A model generated the notes under the pieces. It did no database searches and was not told the DNA's origin. It worked only from the letters and a program-made list of their open reading frames with translations. Source: Tethya wilhelma (taxonomy: Eukaryota; Porifera; Demospongiae; Tethyida; Tethyidae). Taken from it: a stretch of DNA of 64,000 bases. A program made the position numbers and the translations under genes. Each line of letters begins with the position of its first letter. The first letter of the stretch is position 1. The stretch is taken from the NCBI GenBank assembly GCA_964030475.1, contig CAXIPT010000002.1, forward strand, positions 7,663,513 to 7,727,512. The letters run 5' to 3'. Positions 32,901-42,837 of the stretch are shown here, piece after piece.

Positions 32901-33767
32901 GTCATGGTTCATGCTCAATGTGCAACAGTCTCATTCAAAATACTTCAGTTGGTACGTCTATCATCACATGGCTCACCATCTACCCAGAAAACAGTTGTAT
33001 TTTACCAAGGAAACATTGACTATTTCTCACTTAAGCATTTTGCATATGCCCTACCAGCTATACTGTGCGTTGTGACTATAGTTATCCCTCCTCTTGTCTT
33101 ACTAGTGTATCCATTGTGCAACAGAATTATAGTTTGGCTTAACTTGGATAAGTTTAAAGTAGTTTCCTGGATAGCAAGGAAGATACCGATAGTTAGACTA
33201 AAGCCATTGATTGATGCATTTCAAGGTTGCTTCAAAGATGAGTACCGTTTCTTTGCAGGACTGTATTTCCTGTACCGTATAGCTTTCATAGTTTGTACCT
33301 TTGCCAATAAAATGATTCAGGTGTACACCATACTGGAGTTGCTGCTCATTACACTCCTAGTGGTCCATGTTGTCACTTGGCCTTATGAGAAACGTAACTA
33401 CAACAGAATTGATGGACTTGTCATATTCAATTTAGCAGTAACTAACAGTTTGTCATTTTTTTGTTACAGCTATGCTCAATTTGGATCAAAATATCAGAGA
33501 ACAATAAACATTGCAAGTACTATTCAGCTTGTGTTTATTTATGCCCCTTTGCTTTGTATAGTTGTATACACCACAAAACTCATTGCACGTAGACTCAGTG
33601 TGAGCTCTAGATGTAGATGCAGAAAAAGAAATAATGATTTACTGAATGAGATCTGGAGGGATGATGATTTACCTGCAAGGCTGCAAGATGATTTTTCTGA
33701 TACTGAAAGTGAAACAGATTATCAACTTCATAGTGATGATCATCACAAGTGGGAAAGCAGATTATAA
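29922..33767 (+). CDS. Beta-helix ectodomain / polytopic membrane protein ('Pmp20-like'), 1281 aa (unit A)
   Basis: Start at 29922 (MELHYS) by homology to MELHLN at 42838; an ATG 15 bases upstream is in frame but not conserved. Signal peptide at residues 1-30; CFSNCNNSKCFSI follows. Residues about 45-600 are a right-handed beta-helix with the GG(A/G)(I/L/M) plus FxxN repeat pattern known from chlamydial Pmp proteins, e.g. NGGGVY, GGGMMV, FTRNN, FKNNT, RGGAIYY, and dozens of N-glycosylation sequons. A linker reaches the Cys motif RTGIVCGEC (817-825). About eight or nine membrane helices span 846-1215. The tail has an RCRCRK cluster and an acidic DDFSDTESETDY. Intronless, TATA-driven and N-glycosylatable, so it is animal, not bacterial. 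Function unknown: surface recognition is inference. Confidence 0.88.
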   Translation: MELHYSRLNLVYLCALFFLFLSGFEFPIIKSQEQGNEVCFSNCNNSKCFSIAELQNKVSQLSSNAPPKIMLCSNVIEMSVPLRMRNLSNITINGIASKTAINCVGNQAGFEFVNVHNLVLTNLNLVDCALVYSKHKDQQYKTSLRIVNSSDVYIADFMVCNGTGSGIVFDNTFGQNNITNAFFVNNTSNKKQNGGGVYIELNCTDSEKCPNSTYMFQDCQFLNNRVNRSFNTSDGVFAGAGRGGGMMVIYRGRSNGNHLSIHRCLFYKNSAAWGGGMNVIFSDSVTNNEVYISSTEFTRNNCSNAGGGIDIGLTWLSHHNRFTCDNCNFTSNYAKSKGGGAALYAVRGSDYRNTSVVFTGCVWKYNIGQFGAAVDLSPQQFRELSSGEAPEPIFENCQFMNNVVKAVKVGYQQSNGHLLPHSRHGRGTFFMTDFNATFKGVTIFSGNKGSAIYAVSSDIQFSLGSVGVFENNTGTTGAAIALIGLSAIITSNNVKMIFKNNTAVRRGGAIYYLTLDNHDYVSSVNCFIKYNYGSLWKTKMTPNVSFSFSGNSVDHSVTVGNTTKSNGNSIYATTVLPCFRMCKIHIPSYRTIQNLFSCIGNFSFQDHEMIVSTSSSHFNITDTSKFKTPLAIIPGKHYRLPIELLDDLNQATVREQYRISIQKSYYSTISVEDSDAYIFSNDLQLYGKTKDIANITLTTLGFREVSISFEVVLQECPPLFFLQTQDSDRTQLFKCVCRPSFNVTFIGLYECNHSNFLALLRHGHWVGYGESETAKHLFYSCCPNTYCFWGLHNERYHRLTTNASRQMLDEIVCGKRRTGIVCGECRDNYSVYYHNPYFRCRRNHLCEIGWLLYILSELLPLTLLFIVVMVFDISFTSGKLNGFVFFAQVFDSIQDNGQGFVLYPKSVYTLQAVAHTIYKLFNFDFFSVDELSYCLWKGATTMDVLAFKFLTVVYALGLVFVTIFLKDYFGKCFNKKKKSTISQSITHGLSAFLVMVHAQCATVSFKILQLVRLSSHGSPSTQKTVVFYQGNIDYFSLKHFAYALPAILCVVTIVIPPLVLLVYPLCNRIIVWLNLDKFKVVSWIARKIPIVRLKPLIDAFQGCFKDEYRFFAGLYFLYRIAFIVCTFANKMIQVYTILELLLITLLVVHVVTWPYEKRNYNRIDGLVIFNLAVTNSLSFFCYSYAQFGSKYQRTINIASTIQLVFIYAPLLCIVVYTTKLIARRLSVSSRCRCRKRNNDLLNEIWRDDDLPARLQDDFSDTESETDYQLHSDDHHKWESRL

Positions 33768-33778
33768 AGTTTACTTAG

Positions 33779-33921
33779 GCTGGTTGGGTATTAGTCAATA
33801 TTAAATTATATTCTTGTTCACCAACCCAGTATGCAGATACTTGAAATATCAAAACTTTAATTCTGCCAAAATTAAATTAAGTATCTGCATACTGGGTTGG
33901 TGAACAAGAATATAATTTAAT
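33779..33921. mobile_element. Hairpin MITE in the 3' flank, with 12-bp target duplication
   Basis: Arms of about 43 bases (AAATTATATTCTTGTTCACC... and its inverse) surround a 25-base loop. AAGTTTACTTAG occurs at both sides (33767-33778 and 33922-33933). Paralogous flanks at 40186 and 46687 lack the hairpin, which confirms an insertion. It lies 11 bases after the stop codon and may be in the 3' UTR. Confidence 0.8.
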
Positions 33922-33933
33922 AAGTTTACTTAG

Positions 33934-34835
33934 TTAGTTAGTTAGTTTGTACAAAACTTAAAGTTGTACAGTGTTGTCAAAATCTGACTTTTGGTTTTAC
34001 TCATCTCGTTACTATTATGACATTTAAAATTTAATCTTGATTTTGTTGTTTGTGCAGTAGGAAAATCTAGCTATATTCTCTTGATCACGTCTCTAGTCTA
34101 TGGATATGGCATGCATGTACACACTGAAATATTTGGAGAGGATGTAATACTGTCTGTTCCAGGGACCTGCATTTATTAGCCCTAGGCTATTTGCAGGTCC
34201 TGATTAGCCACAAATGTGGAAAACCCGAAGGGGCACTTTAAAAAAAATGCTGCTGCCAATTTTGAAACTTTCAATTGCTACTGATCGATTATTTAATACT
34301 GTAACAATGAGTTTCATCATCAGTATCCTTTAACTCTGTATTCTGCTAGACTAAGTACAGTGGCACTGCTTTAGTCTAGAGAGTACAATTCCACAAGTCA
34401 ACCCAAAACCAACCATCTATGATTGCATGCGTTCGTGGTTCATTATTTTTACTTTATTAAATGTGTAATATCACAATGGCAACATGTTATCCGGTAGCAA
34501 GGGACTTTCAATGAGGCCTGTGCTAAATTTTGTATCGTGTGAAAGTTTGGGATTTTGTTTTGTGATAGTTTAGTGCATGATAGTTAAAGCAGGGACAATA
34601 TAATTATACGCTTCATGCATGTGGATTGGAAATGGGATATTAATTTTATGGATGGAATTTGTATTCGCAAACATCAGTATGGCTAGCTGCTTGAGTAGAA
34701 AATGGATGGAGTTTGCTTATCTCTGCTTTAGAAGAGACAACATTTAACTCTGTACTATATTTATAGTTCTGATACTAACATCTACCAATGGATCTAAATA
34801 AATGCTAGACTTCTACTGGCTTGGACTTTGGTTAT
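33934..34835. repeat. 3' flank of unit A, duplicated after units B and C
   Basis: Non-coding sequence matching 40186-41070 and, more weakly, 46687-47640: e.g. AGTACAATTCCACAAGTCAA and GCATGAATTTGTATTCGCAAAC-type blocks. The 95-base stretch at 34148-34243 is inverted relative to 40410-40505. No gene seen. Confidence 0.8.
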
Positions 34836-35270
34836 GGTCAAGCCAATCTCCCTCCAATAGACAGTCTCAAAACGTGGCTTCTGATCTCTGGTCAAAACAG
34901 CACCTCTCCTTGCACTGAAATACCAGTAACGTAGAAGACACTGATCAGCAATGAATACAAGATTCTTACTGATGATGTAGGAGATAGTGGTTGGACTGGA
35001 CCTCATTATCCTATAATAGTTCCAAAAGAGTTGACTCCATAATGAAGTGTGGCACATCTGGATGTCTCTATAACATTAAGCAAGACCCCAAGGGCGAGTT
35101 AATCTATCAACAAAAATACCTGATGTCCTTGCAGATATGAGGCGAAAGTTGACCAAGTATCAAAGCAGTCACTTTGAGCCTGATAGGGAAGAGGAGTCCC
35201 CAGCAGCTTGTGACACTGCTATAACAAAATACGCATGGGGGGTTTTGGGGACCATTTGTGTTTTAACTGG
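34836..35270 (+). pseudogene. Arylsulfatase pseudogene, C-terminal part only (unit B)
   Basis: Matches the last 150 codons of the unit A arylsulfatase, from AATCTCCCTCCAATAGACAG to GGGGACCATTTGTG. It has an in-frame TAG where ACGTACAAG is expected (GTAACGTAGAAG), an extra base near 35012 and other indels. The N-terminal half with the catalytic Cys is absent. Confidence 0.9.
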
Positions 35271-35536
35271 GCTCTTATATTATAGTAACATTACAATAAA
35301 GATTATTGTAATGCTGAATTTTTTGTTGTTCTAGATATAATGAAATGAATATTTTTCTTGAAAAAATTGTATATTTCCTGTTTTCTTGTGGCACTTAGCA
35401 TAACATGCAGTCACTATGTACATTTATTCGACAAATTTGATTGTTTATTCATAGTGACATTGTGTGTTATGTGTACTGTAAGTAAATAATTTTTGGAAAT
35501 GAAGGACTTAACCAATTTCTTTGGGAATATGGTTGG

Positions 35537-35545
35537 TATATAAAA
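35537..35545 (+). promoter_or_regulatory. TATA box upstream of the unit B pseudogene
   Basis: TATATAAAA 56 bases before the old start codon, in the same conserved TTGGGAATAT..TTGGTATA context as units A and C. The promoter outlived the coding region. Confidence 0.5.
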
Positions 35546-35600
35546 CGCTGTCTTATTGTTGGCTGTGTGTTAATCCAAGCAATTCATACAGGGTGAAATA

Positions 35601-38600
35601 ATGGAGTTAAATTTCTGTTGTTTAAATCTTTTGTGCTTGTGTGGACTGTTCTTTCTGTTTCTTTCTGGATTTGAATTTCTACTCACTATTTCACAAGAAT
35701 TAGGAAGAGAGGTTTGTTTCAATAATTGCAACAATCCTGAATGCTTCTCCATCAATGAGTTGCTAAACAAATTAAGTCAGTCAATTGAGCAGCAATAATT
35801 GCAATCTACCACCTAATCATTTAGTTTTGCTCTGATGTGATTGAGCTGAGTGTTCCATTGAGACTGAGGAATCTTTCTAACATTAGTATTAATGGTGTTG
35901 CTAGTAAAACTACGATCAATTGTGTCACTGTGGGAAATTAAACTGCTGGATTTGAATTTGTTAACATTCACAACTTAGTTCTGACTAATCTTAGCCTGAT
36001 TGGCTGCAGTGCATTATAGTTTATTCTAAACATAATGATCAGCAATACGTGACTAGCCTTCGCATTGTAAACAGCTCTGATGTATAATATTATATATAGC
36101 TGATATCATGGTTTGCAATGGCAATGGATCTGGTATAGTGTTTGACAACACTTTTGGACACAACAATATTATCAATGCACTTTTTGTAAACAACACTATC
36201 GACAAAAAACAAAATGGTGGTGGTGGGGTGTACATTGAATTAAATTGTACTCAGTATGATGAGTGTCAAAAGTCAGCCTATACATTTCAAGATTGCAAAT
36301 TTTCAAACAACAAAGTGAATAGAAGGTGTTATACTAGTGATGGTGTGTTTGCAGGTGCTGGAAGAGGTGGAGGCATGATGGTAGTCTATAGAGGAGAGAG
36401 CAATGGTAACTTTTTATCAATTCAAAGCAGTGCAGCTTGGGAAGGTGGTATGAAGGTCATTTTTTTTGACAACGTAACTAACAATGAAGTTTATATTAAC
36501 AGCACTGAATTCACAGGCAACGATTGTGCGTATGCTGGTGGTGGAATTGATATCGGCCTCACATGGTTTTCACAGCACAATAATTTCACTTGTTAAGCCT
36601 CGGCGCGTGCGTAGCACGTGCAGAGGATTACGGTAGTCGTTTTGTCTGTCTGTCTGTCTGTTCCATCGAAATCTCAAGAAAGGCAGCTCTAGCGACAAAA
36701 TCGATAGTACTTACGTTCATAACTCTGAATGATCTTGTAAACATATATTTTTTGCTGTCCAAAACACTGTAGTTGCTGAGATTTGAGGCTTTGTGCTTCT
36801 TTCAAGTTAGCGCTTAGCTTCGAGGCCACGCCTACTGATTTGGTATGCGTTATCTAGAATTTTGTGGAATGGAAGCACAGACTGAGATTCAGTCATAGCT
36901 GCTGTTACTGTTAGTCGGTGTTGTTTGGCAAGACAGGCAGGAGTTGGCCTGCTTTCTATGTAAGCGCCGTATAATATATAGGGCATGCATACATTTTTAC
37001 ATACTAGTAATTGTAGCCTGTGAGCTAATGCATCAGTAGTTCAAATTTATGTAGTTTAGACTTTGCTATCTGACAGCAGGTGAGCATTCCAATACATGTA
37101 TAATCATAGCAAAGCTCATCTGGTTCATCATCTGTGACATTAGCTGCTTCACCACAGTTACCTATGTGGCTAACCTGGGCCATATGTATAAGCGTATTGT
37201 GACTGGACAACTCAGCCTCTTTCAGGCTGGCCTACATGCATGCCTGGGCCTAAAGGTGAATTAATTACGATACATTCTTTTACAGAATGTCTGCATGTAA
37301 CTGTGCTAGCTAGTTGAGTGTGCCGAGGCTTATGCACCATCGGTGCCTTCATTATAATTGTAGTTTCACGAGCAACAATGCACTAATAGGGGGTCGGGCA
37401 GCATTATATGCCGTGAGAGGATCTCACTATAGAAAAACAAGCATAGTATTCACTAGCTGCCACTGGAAGAACAATAGTGGACAATTTGGAGCAGCAGTTG
37501 ACCTAGCACCCCAGCATATTAGAGAGTTTAACAGTGGAGAAACTCCTGAACCAATTTTTGAAAATTGCCAATTTATTAATAATATTGTTCAGGCTGACGA
37601 AATAGAATATCAACAAAGTAATGGTCATCTACTTCCTCATTATAAGCATGGAATGGGTACATTTTTCATGACTAATTTTAATGCTACATTTAAAGGCCAA
37701 ACTATTTTTAGTAGCAATAGAGGCTCAGCAATTTATGCTGTTTCTTCTGATATACAATTTTCACGTGGATCCATTGGTATATTTCAAAACAACACTGGAA
37801 CAGTATGTGCAGCTATTGCTCTAATTGGCTTGTCAGCTATAGTTACTTCAGACAATGTTGAACTGATATTTAAGGATAACACTGCTGTGCACAAAGGAGG
37901 AGCAATTTATTACTTCACACTTGATAGTCATGATTATGTATTCTCCTTTAATTGCTTTATAAAGTACTATGTTAGCTTCTCCTTTAGTGGTAACAGTGTG
38001 GACAACTCACTCACTGTGGGTAATAGCAGTAAGGGTAATGGGAACTCCATTTATGCAACAACTGTGCTTCCTTGCTTTAGAATGTGTAAGATTCATATAC
38101 CTTCTAATCATACCATCCAAAATTTATTTAGCTGTATTGGAAACTTTTCTTTTCAAGATCGTGAAATGATAGTGTCAACATCTAGTTCACATTTTAATAT
38201 AACAGACACCACTAAATATAAAACACCCCTTGAAATTATACCCGGTAAGGTATTTAGACTGCCTATAGAACTATTGAATGACTTGAATTAAACAATTATT
38301 AGAGAAAAGTACAGGATATCTATACAAAATTCATACAATTCTTCTATATCTGTTGCTGACTCTGATGCTTATATATTTAGCAACCAATTGCAACTTTATG
38401 GTAATATTGGAGATAGTGCTAATATTACTCTAACCACCTTGGGTTTCCGTGAAGTGTCAATTTCCTTCCAAGTAATATTACAACAATGTCCTCCTTTTTT
38501 TCCTTCAAACCCATGACAGCGATAGCACTCAACTCTCTAAGTGTGTTTGTAAACCAAGTTTCAATGTTATGCTCATTGGTCTGTATGATTGCAACCACGG

Positions 38601-40184
38601 TCATTTCTTAGCTTTGTTGAGGCATGGTCATTGGATTGGATACGTGGAGAGTGAAACAGCTAAGCATTTATTCTACAGTTACTGTCCTAACACATATTGC
38701 TTTAGTGGGTTGCGCAATCAAAGATATCATCGTCTTACAACAAGTGCCTCAAGACAAAAGATGAAATTGTTTGTGGAAAAAAAAGAACTGGAATTGTATG
38801 TGGTGAATGTCGTGACAACTACTCTGTTTATTATCACAATCCATACTTCAGGTGTCGACGGAATCATTTGTGTGAAATTGGATGGCTCTTATACATACTA
38901 TCTGAACTCCTACCTCTAACCCTACTCTTCATTGTAATTTTGATATTCGATATCAGTTTTACGTCTGGAAAAATGAATGGATTTATCTTTTTTGCACAAG
39001 TCTTTGATTCTATACAAGATAATGGCCAGGGATTCATATTGTATCCTAAATCAGTGTACACTTTGCAAGCTATTGCTCGTACAATTTACAAACTATTCAA
39101 TTTTGATTTTTTTCAGTGTTGATGAGTTATCCTATTGTTTATGGAAAGGAGCGACAACAATGGATGTATTGGCTTTCAAGTTCCTGACTGTTGTGTATGC
39201 ATTGGGTCTTGTTTTTGTGACCATTTTTCTAAAAGATTACTTTGGGAAATGCTTTAAGCAAAGGAAACAATCAACAATCTCACGATCAATGACTCACGGA
39301 CTGTCAGCATTTCTTGTTATGGTTCATGCTCAATGTGCAACAGTCTCATTCAAAATACTTCAGTTGGTACGTCTATCATCACATGGTTCACCATCTACCC
39401 GGAAAACAGTTGTATATTACCAAGGAAACATAGACTATTTCTCACTGAAACATTTTGCATATGCCCTACCAGCTATACTGTGCATTGTGACTATAGTTAT
39501 TCCACCTCTTGTCCTATTGATTTATCCATTGTGCAACCGAATCACATCTTGGCTTAACTTGGATAAGTTTACAGTAGTTTCCTGGATAGCAAGGAAGATA
39601 CCGATGGTCAGACTAAAGCCGTTGATTGATCCATTTCAAGGATGCTTTAAAGATGAGTACCGTTTCTTTGCAAGACTATATTTCCTGTACCGAATAGCCT
39701 TCATAGCTTGTACATTTGCCAATAAACTGACTCAAGTGTACACCATACTGGAGTTGTTGCTCATTACTGTCCTAGTAGTCCATGTTGTCACTTGGCCTTA
39801 TGAGAAACGTTGCTACAACAGAATTGATGGACTTGTAATATTCAATTTAGCAGTAACTAACAGTTTGTCATTTTTTTGTTACAACTATGCTCATTTTGGA
39901 TCGACACATCAGAGAATAATTAACATTGCAAGCTCTATTCAGCTTGTGTTTATTTATGCTCCTTTGCTTTGTATACTTGTATACACCACAAAACTCATTG
40001 CACATAAACTCAGCTTAAGCTCTAGATGTAGATGTAGAAAAAGAAATTATAATGATTTTCTGAATGAGATATGGAGGGATGATGATTTACCAGCAAGGCT
40101 GTAAGATGATTTTTCTGATACTGAAAGTGAAACGGATTATCGACTTCATAGTGATGATCATCACCTGTGGGAAAGCAGACTATA
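35601..40184 (+). pseudogene. Beta-helix / polytopic membrane protein pseudogene (unit B)
   Basis: Collinear with the 42838 gene from MELNFC to the C-terminal DDFSDTESETDY. Breaks seen: a frameshift and stop at about 35790; indels near 35950 and 36005-36090; a transposon insertion at 36597-37350; CAA to TAA at 38288; a frameshift at about 38500; loss of five bases at about 38757 (before GATGAAATTG); an extra T in the T run near 39112; and CAA to TAA at 40102. Long stretches between breaks remain open (37344-38290, 39120-40101), so decay is recent. The signal peptide, beta-helix repeats, CGEC-type motif and membrane segments are all still recognisable. Confidence 0.93.
36597..37350. mobile_element. 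Transposon insertion inside the unit B pseudogene (about 750 bp)
   Basis: Absent from the same point in the 42838 gene (CACTTGTTATAATTG at 43814). It starts AAGCCTCGGCGCGTGCG and near its right end has the inverse GCCGAGGCTT, followed by ATGCACCATCGGTGCC. It contains a (GTCT)n run at 36643-36660 and no open frame of interest. The target-site duplication may be TTA; the exact right edge is uncertain by about ten bases. Confidence 0.8.
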
Positions 40185-40185
40185 A

Positions 40186-41480
40186 AGTTTAGTTAGTTAG
40201 CTAGTTAGTACAAAACTTAAAGTTGTACAATATAAGTATATGGTGTCAAATATGGCTTTTAGTTTTAACTATCTCGTTACTATATGCCATTTCAATATAT
40301 TAATTTTGTTGTTAGTGCAGTAGGAAAATCTAGCTATTCTATTGATCGCGCCTCTTGTCTATGGATATGGCATGCATGTGCATATTTAGGAAATACTTGG
40401 AGAAGATGTAAAGCTGTCTGTTCCAGCAGCATTTTTTTAAGGGGTTTTCCACGATTGTGGCTAACGAGGGCCTGCAAATATACATATATAGGTCCGCTGC
40501 GACTTTGAAACTTTCAATCACTACTGATCATTTAATACTGTGAGTTTCATCATCAGTATCCTTTTCATTGTATATTCTGCTAGACTAAGTATGGTGACAC
40601 TGCTTTTGTTCAGATAGTACAATTCCACAAGTCAACCCAAAACCAACTATATATTAATGATTGCATGTGTTCGTGGTTCATTATTTTTACTTTATTGAAT
40701 ATGTAATATCACAATGGCAACATGTTATTTGGTAGCAAGGGACTTTCAATGAGGCCTGTGCTAAATTTTGTATCGTGTGAAAGTTTGGGATTTTGTTTTG
40801 ATAGTTTAGTGATAGTTAAAACAGGGATAATAATATAATTATCTGCTTCACACAGATTGAAAATGGGATATTAATTTTATGGATGGAATTTGTATTCGCA
40901 AACATCAGTATGGCCAGCTGCTTGAGTAGATAATGGATGGAGTTTGCTTATCGATCTCTACTTCAGAAGAGACTACATTTAAATCTTTACTAGATTTAGT
41001 TCTGATACTATAATATCTACCAATGGATCTATATAAATGCTAGTCTTTTAGTGTTTTGTATTTCAGTTATGGTAGTACCTGTGCAGGGGCTACTGAAGTG
41101 TCTATATCCAGTTCAAATCAGTGCTTGCCCATAATTGTGATTGTCTGGATTGGGTGAGGTTATATGTTCTTCATGCTCTGTGGTGAAAAAATTTAGAGGA
41201 CTCAAATACTTTTATTATAGTACTAACTCATGCAAGATCTCTAAGTTTGCCACAAGAATTTACCAAACATATAGATGCTATGCTTTAAAAATATAGTGTT
41301 GTTTATATTGAGCACTATACATGTTAATTAGTATTTAAGCCAATTTAAGCCACCCCCAAAGTAATTATTATTGATGTTTAATGTTGCACACTGAGTGTAT
41401 TAGATACTATAGCTGTAAGAGGCTGAACTTCGGAAGAGTCTGTAAAACATCATAATATATTTCTGTCCATTATAAAGGCT
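40186..41480. repeat. 3' flank of unit B and spacer before unit C
   Basis: 40186-41070 repeats the flank of unit A. 41071-41480 has no match elsewhere in the window and no gene. Confidence 0.7.
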
Positions 41481-41487
41481 TATTATA

Positions 41488-41550
41488 GAACAAATAGTGA
41501 AATTTTTGTAAAAATAAGCAGTGTAGGAATGGAGAGTGTTGTAAAATCTT
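41488..41550. mobile_element. Half of a fold-back repeat abutting the arylsulfatase pseudogene
   Basis: ATAGTGAAATTTTTGTAAAAA and CAGTGTAGGAATGG..GTGTTGTAAAA match one arm of the fold-back at 50605-50941. Arylsulfatase-like sequence starts immediately after it, at TCTTCCCTTTG. Confidence 0.65.
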
Positions 41551-42491
41551 CCCTTTGTTACTACCATCATGCAATGACTTCCGAGTATACAATAGTCAGA
41601 CGGCAGGTCTAACCAAATACTGTAAAATGTAGTGGATCTATGGGGTACAGACACACCAGGATATAAACTCAATGGAACTGGTTATGAAGAGGGTATTTTC
41701 AAAGAACAGGTTGTAAGCATCATTCAAAGCCATAATCCTTCCACTCCCCTCTTCCTCTATTATGCTACACATGCTCCCCACGATCCTTACCAAGTGCCTC
41801 ATATTTACTTTAAGAAATACAGCTTCATTGACAACTACTATCGTCAGATATTATATATATATATAATAATTATGGTGGACCAATATCTTCTGGAGTTAAC
41901 AAGGTAAGGATCTAACAACTATATATCCGTTTAAAAGTGGCAAAGCCACTGATTGGCAAGGAGGTGTTCGAGTAAATGCATTTGTTTCAGGAGGTTACCT
42001 ACCAGAGAAGATGAGAGATCAAAGGACAGAGGGCTACATTCATATTGCTGACTGGTACTCAACCGTGATTCTGTGCTCTAGCTGGAATTGATCCTACAGA
42101 TGAGAGAGCAGCTAAAGCCAATCTCCCTCCAATATAGACAATCTCAACATGTCCATTGCTGATCAGTGTCTTGTACGTTACTGGTATGTCAGTACGATGA
42201 GAGGTTCTGTTTTGACCAGAGCTAAATCAGAGGCCACATGAATACAAGATTCTTACTGATGATGTAGGAGATAGTGGTTGGACTGGACCACATTATCCTA
42301 ATAGTTCCAAAAGGCTTGACTCCGTAATGAAGTGTGGCACATCCTAATGTCCTAGCAGATATGAGGCAAAAGTTGATGAAGTATCAAAGCAGTCGTTTTG
42401 AGCCTGATAGGGGAGAGGAGTCCTCAGCAGCTTGTGACACTGTTGTGACAATTCAAAGTATTGGGGGTTTTGGGGACCATTTGTGTTCTAA
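41548..42491 (+). pseudogene. Scrambled arylsulfatase pseudogene (unit C)
   Basis: Collinear fragments of the arylsulfatase from SSLCYYHH to the C-terminus. Damage: frameshifts near 41570-41630; a TATATA expansion and deletion at about 41850 that removes the region before NGGP; an indel after TACTCAAC at 42060; an internal inversion of about 89 bases at 42152-42240; and a deletion after GGCACATC at 42343. The middle stretch 41632-41850 is still open and nearly identical to the 26140 gene. The N-terminal catalytic half is missing, replaced at 41550 by a fold-back repeat. Confidence 0.92.
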
Positions 42492-42774
42492 GTGGGCTCT
42501 TAGAGTTTAGTCACACATTAATTATATACTGAATTTTCGTTGTGCTATTTACGTATGTTTCCTGCAATAGAATAAACATTATTTTTCCAAGTCCTATTTG
42601 TACTACTGCAATTGTACATTTCCAATTTTCTTGTAGCACTTAAGCTTACATTCCCCATGCACATTCATTTGACAGTTTTGATTATTGTAGTGACAGTAAT
42701 AATTATTATTTATACTGTAAATATAGTTTTTGGAAATGGAGGACTTTACCAATTCGTTTTGGGAATATAGTTGG

Positions 42775-42781
42775 TATAAAA
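42775..42781 (+). promoter_or_regulatory. TATA box of the 42838 gene
   Basis: TATAAAA followed by GGCTGTCTTATTG, 63 bases before the ATG; conserved with units A and B. Confidence 0.65.
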
Positions 42782-42837
42782 GGCTGTCTTATTGTTGCCT
42801 GTGTGTTATTCCAAACAATTAATGCCTGGGTGAAATA

